DNA of 22,192 nucleotides from an uncultured Lachnospiraceae bacterium (GTDB lineage: Bacteria > Bacillota > Clostridia > Lachnospirales > Lachnospiraceae): assembly GCA_910585255.1 (NCBI GenBank), contig CAJUEI010000038.1, forward strand, positions 1-22,192, read 5' to 3'. The notes beneath the pieces were generated by a model that had not been told where the DNA came from, did no database searches, and was given only the letters and a program-made list of their open reading frames with translations. The translations under genes and the position numbers were made by a program. Numbering within the stretch: position 1 is the first letter of the stretch; each line of letters starts with the position of its first letter. This document shows, piece after piece, positions 8,547 to 16,893 of this stretch.

Positions 8547-10502
8547 ATGGAGCATCAGGAACAGAGAATATTTCATAACGGGAAAGAACTGCTAGAAGGG
8601 TGCATCGAACAGTTAAATCAAAATCAGAGCAGAGAAGTAGGAGGGAATGTAGCACGGTTTCCTACGGTTATTATCTTTCTGGGGGAGCAGTCTAAACCTT
8701 ATATGGAATGGATAAAAAGGACGCTAGATGACAACTGGAATAATTCTCGTTTCCTGCAGTATATCAGTATTGTAAGGGAAAACCATAATTGGAGCTGCAG
8801 TGTTTTAACAGGGACAAAACAGGGAGAGGTAGAGTGGAAGCCGGCAGAGGGTTCTCCAAATGACAGGATTTGTAAGGCTGTGGTAGAGATGCTGCAGTTA
8901 GATGAGCGGGTATTTCGAGAAAAATCTTCCATTAAGATGGAGTTTGTCTTAGACAGTACAGAGCAGGAGCTGCAGACCTATTGGCAGCTCTATTTGACCA
9001 TACAGAACAATCTGCAGGCAGAGAACCGGAAGACACTTTTTTTTATGTTGGATCAGAATCCAGGCAGAAAAAGGGAGTATTCGGCAGAAAATTTTTTAAA
9101 GGATATCTGGTCGGAATATAGAAAGCAGACAGAAGAGATAAACACCGGCAATTCCTTTGGAACGGTTTATCTGCTGGGTAACTATCTAACTTCCGGCTCT
9201 ATATTGGGAAAGAGTAAAATTTGGCAGAATTACCGGTTGGCTGCGGATATTATTTTATTGAGCGGGAGCCGGGACAGTGAAGGACGGTATACTAGCAAAC
9301 TCTACAATGGAATAAAAACGGCTGCTTATGCATTGGTTATAAAACCGACAGATGAGATTGCGGCTGTCTCACTTCAAACCCTATTGCGGGAAATGTATGA
9401 ACAACAGAGACAAGAGGCTTTTTCGGAACTTTCCGATCAGGAGATACAAAAGCGGTTGGGAATTACAGATACACAATTTGACTTAGCGGAGCAGATTTTT
9501 CAGGAGAAGATACTGCCTTATCTGCCTTTGCAGGAACATTTACTTTATTTGCCGTTTCGTTCGGAACGGGAACTGCAAAAACTGCAGAAGATGGAACCGA
9601 TTTCTGCAGAAGCAGCAGATCAGTGCACCATGGGAGCCTGGACGCTATTGGTACAAAGAAAGTACCTTCGGCTGGTAGAGGAGTTTTGGGAGAAAGAGGA
9701 AGAGGTCAGCAGGGTTCGGGAAAGAATACAGGATCTGCTGCACCAGGCATTTTCTATTTTTGAATTGGAAAGTCTGCTGCCCAAAAGAGAGTATTATAGA
9801 CAGCTTTTACAAAAAGAACTTTGTTCGGAAGGAATTTACGGAAAGGCGGATTTTACGGAAAAACTTTATAAATCGGCTTTATATCAGAGCAAACAGAGTT
9901 TTTATAAAAAGATAAAACAGGTTCTTTCAGAGGAATGGGATCGGATACTGGTTCAGGCAAAAGCATATAAAGAGCGATATTTGTACTGTGAAAAAGAGAT
10001 ACAAGACGAGAGAATCGTAACAGGGGATGAAAACCTTTCGATTGAAAAACTTTATGCCAATGAGGTAAGACAATATGTAGAACAGTATCGAATGATAGAG
10101 TCTTTTAGGAAAAATCTTCTCCATGTGTTTGATATCAGGCTGAAAGAGGAAGAATTCTTAGACGCCGTTTGGAAGATATTTTTAGATTTAATCAATCAGG
10201 AAATCTTTCACTATGATTTTGAAAAAGAATTAGATTTTCGTATGAACAATATGGCGGATAATCATAAACAGATTTATGTTGCAACCAAACTGCAGAAAAC
10301 GTTGTCTGGAAGTATTCGATTCCGAAGTTTAACGGATTCGCTGCGGAAGATAAGCTGCTTTTATCTAATTCACGGACGGGCAAATTATGCTAAGCAATTG
10401 GCAAAACAAGAGGGAAATGGACGAGATTTTATGTTATTTTATCTCAATCGTTCGGATTGTATGGAACAGATTGAAATTTACGAAATTACAAAATTAGACT
10501 AG
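8547..10502 (+). CDS. Probable degenerate tubulin-like partner protein
   Basis: A 651-residue cytosolic protein with no motif I recognise on its own. Comparing it with the preceding tubulin-like protein suggests a shared N-terminal fold. TVIIFLGEQSKPYMEWIKR (40-58) aligns with TVVLGLGGTGADAVIKLKK; MEFVLDSTEQELQTYWQLYL (131-150) aligns with VHICSGLSGGTGSGIFLDIC; KTLFFMLDQNP aligns with CGYFFLPDVN; GTVYLLGNYLTSGSIL (205-220) aligns with DLCYLISTTDEKGKTL. Both glycine-rich phosphate loops are lost (GEQS and STEQEL instead of GGTG and GGTGSG), so GTP binding in the usual way is unlikely. The C-terminal half is helical and highly charged. The gene starts 18 nt after the tubulin-like gene (RBS GGGTGGGATGAG region). 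I read it as a structural, non-hydrolysing partner; the alignment is by eye and could be wrong. Confidence 0.6.
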   Translation: MEHQEQRIFHNGKELLEGCIEQLNQNQSREVGGNVARFPTVIIFLGEQSKPYMEWIKRTLDDNWNNSRFLQYISIVRENHNWSCSVLTGTKQGEVEWKPAEGSPNDRICKAVVEMLQLDERVFREKSSIKMEFVLDSTEQELQTYWQLYLTIQNNLQAENRKTLFFMLDQNPGRKREYSAENFLKDIWSEYRKQTEEINTGNSFGTVYLLGNYLTSGSILGKSKIWQNYRLAADIILLSGSRDSEGRYTSKLYNGIKTAAYALVIKPTDEIAAVSLQTLLREMYEQQRQEAFSELSDQEIQKRLGITDTQFDLAEQIFQEKILPYLPLQEHLLYLPFRSERELQKLQKMEPISAEAADQCTMGAWTLLVQRKYLRLVEEFWEKEEEVSRVRERIQDLLHQAFSIFELESLLPKREYYRQLLQKELCSEGIYGKADFTEKLYKSALYQSKQSFYKKIKQVLSEEWDRILVQAKAYKERYLYCEKEIQDERIVTGDENLSIEKLYANEVRQYVEQYRMIESFRKNLLHVFDIRLKEEEFLDAVWKIFLDLINQEIFHYDFEKELDFRMNNMADNHKQIYVATKLQKTLSGSIRFRSLTDSLRKISCFYLIHGRANYAKQLAKQEGNGRDFMLFYLNRSDCMEQIEIYEITKLD

Positions 10503-10518
10503 AAAAAGGAACAAAAAA

Positions 10519-11190
10519 GTGAAAATAAAAGAATACAGTAAAGAGTATCCGATTATTGATTATTCATTAAAAGTAGGAAATGGGGAAATTACATTAAAGT
10601 GGAATTATAAAAAGGGAACTCATTTTTTAGTATTTTTATATGATCTGGGAAAGCCGTTTGAGTTAGAAAAAGTGGTGCAGGAATTGGATGAGAATTATGA
10701 AGAGGATCGGTTTCTAATACAGAAAGAAGGCAATCGGCTGTATACAACGAAGGACGGCAGAGTAAAAATATTCCTATATAAAGAAAAGGAATTGATCCAT
10801 CTGTCCTGCTCTATTTTAAGCAGTGAGATGAAACGAGGGCTTCCCTACGGTGTTCGTGTTCTGGCTGGAGAATATCAGAAAGAAGAAGCTGTTTTTTATC
10901 TGTATCGGGAGAAGGATTTAGAGAGCAGCACAAGATTTGTTCCGATCAAGATTACACCAGAGATCAGCTATAAATCCAAACTGTTTTCTAAAGAAAAATG
11001 GTGTATCCTTCGAATTCCGCAGATAAAAGATTATATAGACGGAGCATTGGAGTATCAGATAGAAGGAATTCGAACCACTTATCCGATTCCTAAGTCTTGC
11101 TTAAATAGAGAACTATGGATTCCCATTCCCAAAAATTCTGTTCTTATGATAAAAGCTGCAGAGCAGTATAAAAACTATTATAAAGTGTGA
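10519..11190 (+). CDS. Unrecognised beta-rich cytosolic protein
   Basis: I do not recognise this 223-residue protein. It has no signal peptide and no TM segment. The alternating hydrophobic pattern (for example VGNGEITLKWNYKKGTHFLV, LYTTKDGRVKIFLYK, LPYGVRVLAGEYQ, VPIKITPEISY) suggests mostly beta strands, perhaps two Ig or fibronectin-III-like sandwiches. Start is GTG at 10519, 9 nt after an AAGGA. It lies 16 nt after the degenerate tubulin-like gene and abuts the GTPase gene, so it is almost certainly an operon subunit. An adaptor or scaffold role is a guess from fold type and position only. Confidence 0.7.
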   Translation: MKIKEYSKEYPIIDYSLKVGNGEITLKWNYKKGTHFLVFLYDLGKPFELEKVVQELDENYEEDRFLIQKEGNRLYTTKDGRVKIFLYKEKELIHLSCSILSSEMKRGLPYGVRVLAGEYQKEEAVFYLYREKDLESSTRFVPIKITPEISYKSKLFSKEKWCILRIPQIKDYIDGALEYQIEGIRTTYPIPKSCLNRELWIPIPKNSVLMIKAAEQYKNYYKV

Positions 11191-11200
11191 GGTGGAAAAA

Positions 11201-12625
11201 TTGAAACGTTTGTTCGGCACTAATAAACCGGAAACACGTAAAAAAGATACAAAAAAAGCAATAAAGCGAAATGGAATGAAAAGAAATCAGACAGAATTTT
11301 CATGTCCCTATTGTTTTTGCAGGATTCGACCAGATGAAGTAGCCTTTCGGGCAATGACCGTATATACACAGCAGGATTTGGATACATTTTCAATAGAAGA
11401 AAGAGAAAAAAAATCTCCTTATCTGATGATTACAGATGAGTTATACGAAACGTTTTGGAATCGTTATCCTGGAAGTAAGCCAGAAGATGAATATGAAAAA
11501 TATCCAGTGATTTCTTCATTTGATGATCGATATTTAACCAATGCAAAATTCCATGGCAGAGCAGAATTTATTTTTCGGACAGATGTGGAGGGATTTATTA
11601 ATGAAGTAGTGGACACAGAGGGCGGTTCCTCTACTGTTCGGATCTGTCCGTATTGTCACAATCGACTGCCGTTTGAATATGGCAAATACCCAGTGAAATT
11701 TATTGCTGTTGTTGGAATTACCAGTTCTGGAAAGACGATCTATTTGTCTCAGATGCTAAAAAAGATTCGGGAATTTTTATTTCAGGTAGATATGACAGTA
11801 GCGGGTATGTGTCCAGAAGCGGATGAGTTTGTTCGGGCACATATGGTTCAGAAAGGGAAAGAACTTCCGATAGGCAATGCCGCCGATGCATTGACGAAAC
11901 CGATTCCAATCCATGTAAAGAACAATCGGACAGGAGAGAGAGCAACTCTTGTATTCTATGATATTGCAGGTGAAAATTGTGTCAATCCAGATCAGATGAA
12001 TAAATATGGTCCATTTATAAAAAATGCGGATGGTATGATTATGGTCATCGATCCCAAGCAGTTTTCTGACTTATTATTTTTGAGTCAGGAAGAGGAAGCA
12101 GAGACAGAGGAAGCCTATCAGCCCGATCAAGTGGCACAGGCAATGTATCAGGCATTTGCAGCTGCAGATTACTATGGCGGAGAGTGTGAAGTCCCATTGG
12201 CGATTGCTCTATCGAAAAGCGATCTGCTGCACTCCTGTAAATATGTAGATGAAAATTCTAATATTTTTCAGGATATTGATTATAACAGCTATAATGGCTA
12301 TGGATTTCCCTATGACGATTGGCTGAATATTGATGCAGAAGTCCGCACTTTGTTAAAACAGCGAACAGAGAGAGGCAGACTGTTAGATCAGTTTTTAAGC
12401 AATTTTTTCCCGGAACATGCTTATTTTGCGTTTTCTGCTTTAAATGCTTCTCCTACGGTAATAGCAAAGACCGATGATACAACCCGATATCAGATGGATC
12501 TGCTGCCGAAAACGGTTCGAATTGAAGAAGCACTCTATTGGCTGCTGCTTAAAATGAATATGATTCAGGAAGTCCGAAAGGCAGAATCGGATCGACATTC
12601 ATCGCCGTCTAGATGGCATCGATAA
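11201..12625 (+). CDS. Zinc-ribbon P-loop GTPase (TRAFAC/DO-GTPase-like)
   Basis: A 474-residue protein. A split zinc ribbon comes first: CPYCFC at 35-40 and CPYCHNRLP starting at 149, with about 108 residues inserted between the two Cys pairs. The GTPase domain follows with Walker A GITSSGKT (172-179), G3 in FYDIAGEN (Asp254), G4 SKSD (338-341) in place of NKxD, and a G5-like FSALNAS (Ser412-Ala413). No TM helix. The layout resembles the DO-GTPase2-type proteins that, as I recall, pair with GAP1-like proteins; the next gene fits that partner. GTP hydrolysis is likely because all motif positions are present. The start is uncertain: GAGGTG at 11189-11194 sits 6 nt before the TTG at 11201, while a GTG at 11192 (three codons longer) has no good ribosome site. 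Probably the regulatory switch of the operon. Confidence 0.85.
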   Translation: MKRLFGTNKPETRKKDTKKAIKRNGMKRNQTEFSCPYCFCRIRPDEVAFRAMTVYTQQDLDTFSIEEREKKSPYLMITDELYETFWNRYPGSKPEDEYEKYPVISSFDDRYLTNAKFHGRAEFIFRTDVEGFINEVVDTEGGSSTVRICPYCHNRLPFEYGKYPVKFIAVVGITSSGKTIYLSQMLKKIREFLFQVDMTVAGMCPEADEFVRAHMVQKGKELPIGNAADALTKPIPIHVKNNRTGERATLVFYDIAGENCVNPDQMNKYGPFIKNADGMIMVIDPKQFSDLLFLSQEEEAETEEAYQPDQVAQAMYQAFAAADYYGGECEVPLAIALSKSDLLHSCKYVDENSNIFQDIDYNSYNGYGFPYDDWLNIDAEVRTLLKQRTERGRLLDQFLSNFFPEHAYFAFSALNASPTVIAKTDDTTRYQMDLLPKTVRIEEALYWLLLKMNMIQEVRKAESDRHSSPSRWHR

Positions 12626-12637
12626 GGAGGGATTGGG

Positions 12638-15193
12638 ATGAATTTATATCAGGCAGGCTATACCAGAAGAGGCGGACAGGGAGAGGGTGCCGGATGGTCG
12701 ATAGTAGCACCCTCCGAAGAGATGTCCCGAATTGCAATCGAAGGATTTCGTGGGATATCGGGAAATCTGGTCGAACTTGTAAATCGTTTTTCTATGCCTA
12801 AAAGTGCGATAGGTCTGTTTGCCCATGACCGTTTTTTATTTTATCTGCATATTAACTATGCCGTCAGTAAAGCAGAAGCAGCAGATGCAAGAGGAGTTGC
12901 CTTTGTACATGGTTATTCGTTTTCTTTAGAAGACAACTATATTCTTTGCCAAAATCCTGAGATGCTGTTAGGAGTAACTGACCAGACATTTCAGAAGAAT
13001 TATGATGCCTCTATAAAGGCATATCCGGTTGTACAAAAACTGCCCTATCAAAAGATGGACAACCAGCTATTAAGAAAAAAATATCAACTATATACAGAAG
13101 AATATCAGCGGCTGCTGCTAGGGGCAACCTGTGCATTAGAAGGATATGCCGATCCACTCTGTATCAAAGTCAGCTGTCCGCTAGAAGAATATCAGTCGAT
13201 CTGTTTAGAGATTGTCAATCTTATCCTATCGGGGCTGCCATATCACCTCAGAGCAAAAGCCACTTTTTTTTCTTATAAAGGCGGCAAGACCATGCTGTAT
13301 TTTTCCGATCAGGCAGAGGGGAACAACTATTTTGATCTGGATACTATGACATCATTTTGTGAGAGTGACAGACTGCAGCAATATCAGTTTCTGCAGCTCT
13401 ATGCATTAGAGAGAGAAGATCAAAGGCAGAGGTTATGGCAGGGAATTGCAGAGTTTGTCGATCAGGCTTTTTTAATGCCACGCAGAGAAATTCACTGTGA
13501 ACAGATTGAGCATGGATACCAGGCAAATCAAAAATATCTTACAGGCAGGCAGATTGCCCCAGATCGGGTAATTGGTCTACTCTGTTCCTTTATCAATTCA
13601 CAGCAAAAGCAAAGCAAAGCAGCGGAGGAATATCTAACGGAGTTGTTAGATGCTGCCAATCAAAGCGGGCAGATAATAGAAGATACCAAAATGCTGCATC
13701 GGATAAAAAATCAGATAAAGAACCGCAGTAATCCGTCTTTACAAAAAGCTTGGGGGCTCTTTTATGCCAGACAAATCCTTACAGCAGAGAAGCAGACAGG
13801 ACAGGAACAATTATTTCAGCTTTACCAAGAAGATAAAAAACAGCATCAGACCTTAATGGAAGCAATTGCAAAACTGGATAAAGAGTATTATAACAGCTAT
13901 TATGAAAAAACGCTGATGCCCCAATTATTAGATCAGTTGACTGATATTTTTGACTATCTAGAAGAAAATAGGGATTCCTTTGAAGAGGATCCAACATTTG
14001 ATCTGCTGCTGCAAAAGACAACAGAAAAAGAGATCAACCATACAGAAAATTTTACAGATTTATGGGAAGTGCGGAAGAAAGCAGATAAAGTAGCTAAGCG
14101 GATTGCAGAAGTCAATAAAGAGTATGCACAGAAATATTTGTTATTTACCGATTATTTATTTTGGAAGCGATTTTCGCTAAGCTGGTTTTCTCCAAAAGAA
14201 ATTGAAAACTATAAAAGCTGCAGCTTAAATAAACTGGTATCTTTAAAGTCACAGGAAAGCAGCTGTGAGATGGCAAGAACCGTAAAACAGCTAATAAAAG
14301 TATACGAAAGTATCGAGACAGGAAATGATATGCTGATTCGATTTTTTCTGACAGATGAGATCACATCAGAAATTGCAGTAAAAGAGATTCTGCAGGAAGT
14401 TCTGCAAAACGATAATCTAGAAAAACGAAGTCTAAAAAATGGGTTTGATCTGTCCTTATTATGTTATTATCAGTTAAAAACCCCGGGATTTGACGCTGCA
14501 GAGTGGGCAAAAGCAGCAGAAAGACAAGGATATCATAAAATATTTCATGTAGAACAGATAGAAGATTTAATCAAGGATTCTAATGTTTTAAAAAACCGGA
14601 AATTTAAGAAAATTTTTGCAGAGGCGATTATCGATACAGTAGAGCAGAAAACGTGGAGAAAACGGCAGGATATTACACCGGCTGCCAGACGGGGACTGCG
14701 GCATTATGAGCGGTATTTTACAGCAAAAAGTGCCAGTCAGAAACAGAAATTAGAAGAACAGGAGCGATATTGTTTTAGTTTTCATAAAGCGGCAGTCGGC
14801 TATCTGCCATTTTTCTCTCTTCTTTTTTTTCTGCTGTGTCTAAAACAATATAGCGAAATTCCAGATAACGTTGTACTGGGAATCAGTATCGCATTTGCAG
14901 TTGGTTTTACGGCAGTATGGATAGTAAAGATAAAAAACAGCGGAGGAATCGGAACATATTTGGCTGGAATCGGAATTACGATAAAGTCTAGATTGGCAAA
15001 ACTTTTCTTATTTGAACTTCTGCTTCTTCTTTCTACAGGAGCAGCAGTATTTTTCTGGAATAATTTTCCTCTCTTGCAGGAAGAACCTTTTTATCGAAAG
15101 ACAGCAGTGGGAGCGGTAATAATGGGAATCTATATTTTTATCGCTACAGTAGGTGCAGTATGGGAAAGCTTCAAAAGAAAATCGCAGAAATAA
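12638..15193 (+). CDS. GAP1-like GTPase-associated protein with C-terminal TM helices
   Basis: An 851-residue protein, AAGGAGGG upstream. The N-terminus (YTRRGGQGEGAGWSIVAPSE, residues about 8-27) and a later segment (GVAFVHGYSF) match my memory of the N-terminal domain of GTPase-associated protein 1 (GAP1-N type), encoded next to DO-GTPases. The central part (about 150-715) is helical and charged with no recognised domain. The C-terminus has four hydrophobic segments at about 720-737, 745-765, 787-807 and 823-842, ending in a basic tail (KRKSQK), so the large N-terminal part should be cytosolic and membrane-tethered. It starts 12 nt after the GTPase gene. Inferred role: regulate the GTPase at the membrane, where the two VWA proteins also sit. 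The name GAP1 is a family label; activating activity is not proven. Confidence 0.68.
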   Translation: MNLYQAGYTRRGGQGEGAGWSIVAPSEEMSRIAIEGFRGISGNLVELVNRFSMPKSAIGLFAHDRFLFYLHINYAVSKAEAADARGVAFVHGYSFSLEDNYILCQNPEMLLGVTDQTFQKNYDASIKAYPVVQKLPYQKMDNQLLRKKYQLYTEEYQRLLLGATCALEGYADPLCIKVSCPLEEYQSICLEIVNLILSGLPYHLRAKATFFSYKGGKTMLYFSDQAEGNNYFDLDTMTSFCESDRLQQYQFLQLYALEREDQRQRLWQGIAEFVDQAFLMPRREIHCEQIEHGYQANQKYLTGRQIAPDRVIGLLCSFINSQQKQSKAAEEYLTELLDAANQSGQIIEDTKMLHRIKNQIKNRSNPSLQKAWGLFYARQILTAEKQTGQEQLFQLYQEDKKQHQTLMEAIAKLDKEYYNSYYEKTLMPQLLDQLTDIFDYLEENRDSFEEDPTFDLLLQKTTEKEINHTENFTDLWEVRKKADKVAKRIAEVNKEYAQKYLLFTDYLFWKRFSLSWFSPKEIENYKSCSLNKLVSLKSQESSCEMARTVKQLIKVYESIETGNDMLIRFFLTDEITSEIAVKEILQEVLQNDNLEKRSLKNGFDLSLLCYYQLKTPGFDAAEWAKAAERQGYHKIFHVEQIEDLIKDSNVLKNRKFKKIFAEAIIDTVEQKTWRKRQDITPAARRGLRHYERYFTAKSASQKQKLEEQERYCFSFHKAAVGYLPFFSLLFFLLCLKQYSEIPDNVVLGISIAFAVGFTAVWIVKIKNSGGIGTYLAGIGITIKSRLAKLFLFELLLLLSTGAAVFFWNNFPLLQEEPFYRKTAVGAVIMGIYIFIATVGAVWESFKRKSQK

Positions 15194-15205
15194 AAGAGGT
15201 AGGAT

Positions 15206-16381
15206 ATGGAAAAGGGAACGTATTCGGGTAAAATGTTAATTGGCAGTATTTTAGCAGGGGTGTTGTATGCAATAGCAGCAGAAGTATTATATCAAAAACT
15301 AAAACAGAACGTTTCAGACCTGGTAATTGTAACCAGCTATCTGATGGGGTTATTTTTATTTGTCGGTTTTGCTATATGGCTGCTTAGTAAATTGGTTTAT
15401 AACCGCACATTTAAAAAAGTTTCGATAAAACAGTGGCTGGGGACTTTGGCTGCTATGCTGGTTCTTACAATAGGATTTGAGTGGATCTATGAGATGCAGT
15501 TTCAGGGGCAGGTAAAGCAGTATGATACTTATCTGTTTGTAATTGATAATTCCGGATCGATGGACGGAAGTGATCCAAAAGGACTGCGGTTTGAAGCAAT
15601 AGAAAATGTATTAAAAGAAAAAGCGGATTCCTTTTCCTATGCAGTTTATCTCTTTTCCGATTCAACAGAGCTGGTTCGGAAGCTGGGGGATCAGACAGAA
15701 GGTGCGGATTATAATCGAGGAGAAAATCAGGGAATGACAGCGATTAAAAGAGCACTGCAGAAAGTACTGGAGGATTTAGAAAACGGAACATTGGATTTGA
15801 GAAAGCGAAAGGGACATGTAATTTTGCTGAGTGACGGAGCGGCAACGGATATCGATTCTTATGGGGAACTTGCTGCAGTATTGGATGGATTTGTGCAGAA
15901 AGGGGTTTCGATTAGTACAGTGGGATTGTTAGATGCAGACGAGCAGTTAATGTCCTTTATTGCAGAGCAGGCTGGAGGAGTTTTTGTCTCAGTAGAGGAT
16001 ATTGCCGATTTAGAGGCAGCTATGGTGCAGGCTGGGAAAAATGAAATCGTACAGAGGAATTTGATCGATTATCGGGAGGGAGAGCAGAAGAAAGTTCTCT
16101 ATGCGGGGATGCGGATTGGATTTTTGATTATTTTAGGGGGACTAATAGGGCTGCAGAAGGTAGTTATTTGTGAGCGGTTTTTAGATACATTGTCTGTGAT
16201 TCGAAGTGCTGCGGCGGGAAGTGTATTAGCTGGGTTATGTATGGAGATAGGGATGAATCAGATGGGGGTGGAACCTTTTTTTGTCCGAGGGGTATTTTGC
16301 GGAGTGATCTGTTTTACCTTGCTTCGGGAAGATTTGAGCTTGAAGAATTCGCTGGGAGCAGAAGTTTATCGGGGAAAATAA
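15206..16381 (+). CDS. Six-TM VWA-domain protein, last operon gene
   Basis: A 391-residue membrane protein. TM helices are predicted at about 11-29, 38-62 and 74-95, then a VWA domain (about 106-285) with intact MIDAS: DNSGSM (Asp114, Ser116, Ser118), Thr178 in QGMTAIKRAL and Asp210 in VILLSDGAATD. Three more TM helices follow (about 299-318, 334-352, 357-373). The basic loop SKLVYNRTFKKVSIK between TM2 and TM3 should be inside, which places the VWA domain outside, as in the 670-residue VWA protein at the other end of the operon. It starts 12 nt after the GAP1-like gene. The architecture differs from BatA/BatB aerotolerance proteins, which have one TM on each side. The function is probably extracytoplasmic ligand or protein binding; the partner is unknown. 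Confidence 0.86.
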   Translation: MEKGTYSGKMLIGSILAGVLYAIAAEVLYQKLKQNVSDLVIVTSYLMGLFLFVGFAIWLLSKLVYNRTFKKVSIKQWLGTLAAMLVLTIGFEWIYEMQFQGQVKQYDTYLFVIDNSGSMDGSDPKGLRFEAIENVLKEKADSFSYAVYLFSDSTELVRKLGDQTEGADYNRGENQGMTAIKRALQKVLEDLENGTLDLRKRKGHVILLSDGAATDIDSYGELAAVLDGFVQKGVSISTVGLLDADEQLMSFIAEQAGGVFVSVEDIADLEAAMVQAGKNEIVQRNLIDYREGEQKKVLYAGMRIGFLIILGGLIGLQKVVICERFLDTLSVIRSAAAGSVLAGLCMEIGMNQMGVEPFFVRGVFCGVICFTLLREDLSLKNSLGAEVYRGK

Positions 16382-16459
16382 GATAGGGGAATTAGGGGAG
16401 GATGTTTTTTATCGGGTATTAGTGATGGAGATGCTGAGGAAGGAGATTCCTTGCCGGAC

Positions 16460-16704
16460 GCTAGAGTGGGAAAACGATATCTTTCTGCTGTTCCGCTCTC
16501 TGGAAAGTAAGAAAGTCTAATGCCTCTGAATTTACGCATATGCAGCCGGACGGACCGGGGTGCAATTCGCCCGTGCAGCGGGCTAAACACACCCCTTTTT
16601 TGCCATTCGAGAATGGCAAAAATCCTAGTGAATCGACAGAGGCATAAGACGTTCTAACTTTCCTCCGAAGTCACAGCAGAAAGATATCGTTTTCCCACTC
16701 TAGC
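16460..16704 (-). repeat. Structured repeat element, copy A
   Basis: Strand is given so that it reads in the same sense as copy B. The outer arms, 16460-16491 and 16673-16704, are a perfect 32-bp inverted repeat (GCTAGAGTGGG at the outer end, CTGCTGT at the inner end). A 27-bp second stem follows (16502-16528 with 16637-16663, three mismatches: two U-U and one C-U). Then come a hairpin TTTTTGCCATT/AATGGCAAAAA (16597-16607 with 16612-16622; loop CTCG in the B sense) and a GGGGTG/CACCCC stem (16557-16562 with 16590-16595) that encloses a GCCCG/CGGGC hairpin. The 55-bp core 16546-16600 is identical, in inverse orientation, to copy B. Whether it acts as RNA or DNA is not decided by the sequence. 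Confidence 0.85.
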
Positions 16705-16789
16705 TGTTTTTTTCCTGCCTCAAGATCTGTTTTTTATTTTCCGGCAGTTTAGAATTAAAAATGGAACTATAGATCTAGTTGCTTTGGAG

Positions 16790-16862
16790 AAAAGCAGATT
16801 ATTTTGCAAAAGAGCAGATTATTTTGTAAAAGAATAGACTATTTGGAAAAAAGTAGATTGGC
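16790..16862 (+). repeat. Degenerate 20-bp tandem repeat between copies A and B
   Basis: Three to four units with a period of about 20 bp are visible: GCAGATTATTTTG at 16794 and 16814, ATAGACTATTTGG at 16834 and GTAGATTGG at 16853, each preceded by an A-rich run. The period is not a multiple of three, so expansion would shift any reading frame. It is AT-rich and lies in the spacer of the inverted pair. Confidence 0.65.
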
Positions 16863-16893
16863 AGAAAAAATAAGTATATGGGGAGAATATATA

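Noticed and set aside
12613..12801. Small plus-strand open frame at the GTPase/GAP1-like junction
   Set aside because: It is a shadow of the larger gene in another frame, which has a strong AAGGAGGG site and continues for 851 codons.
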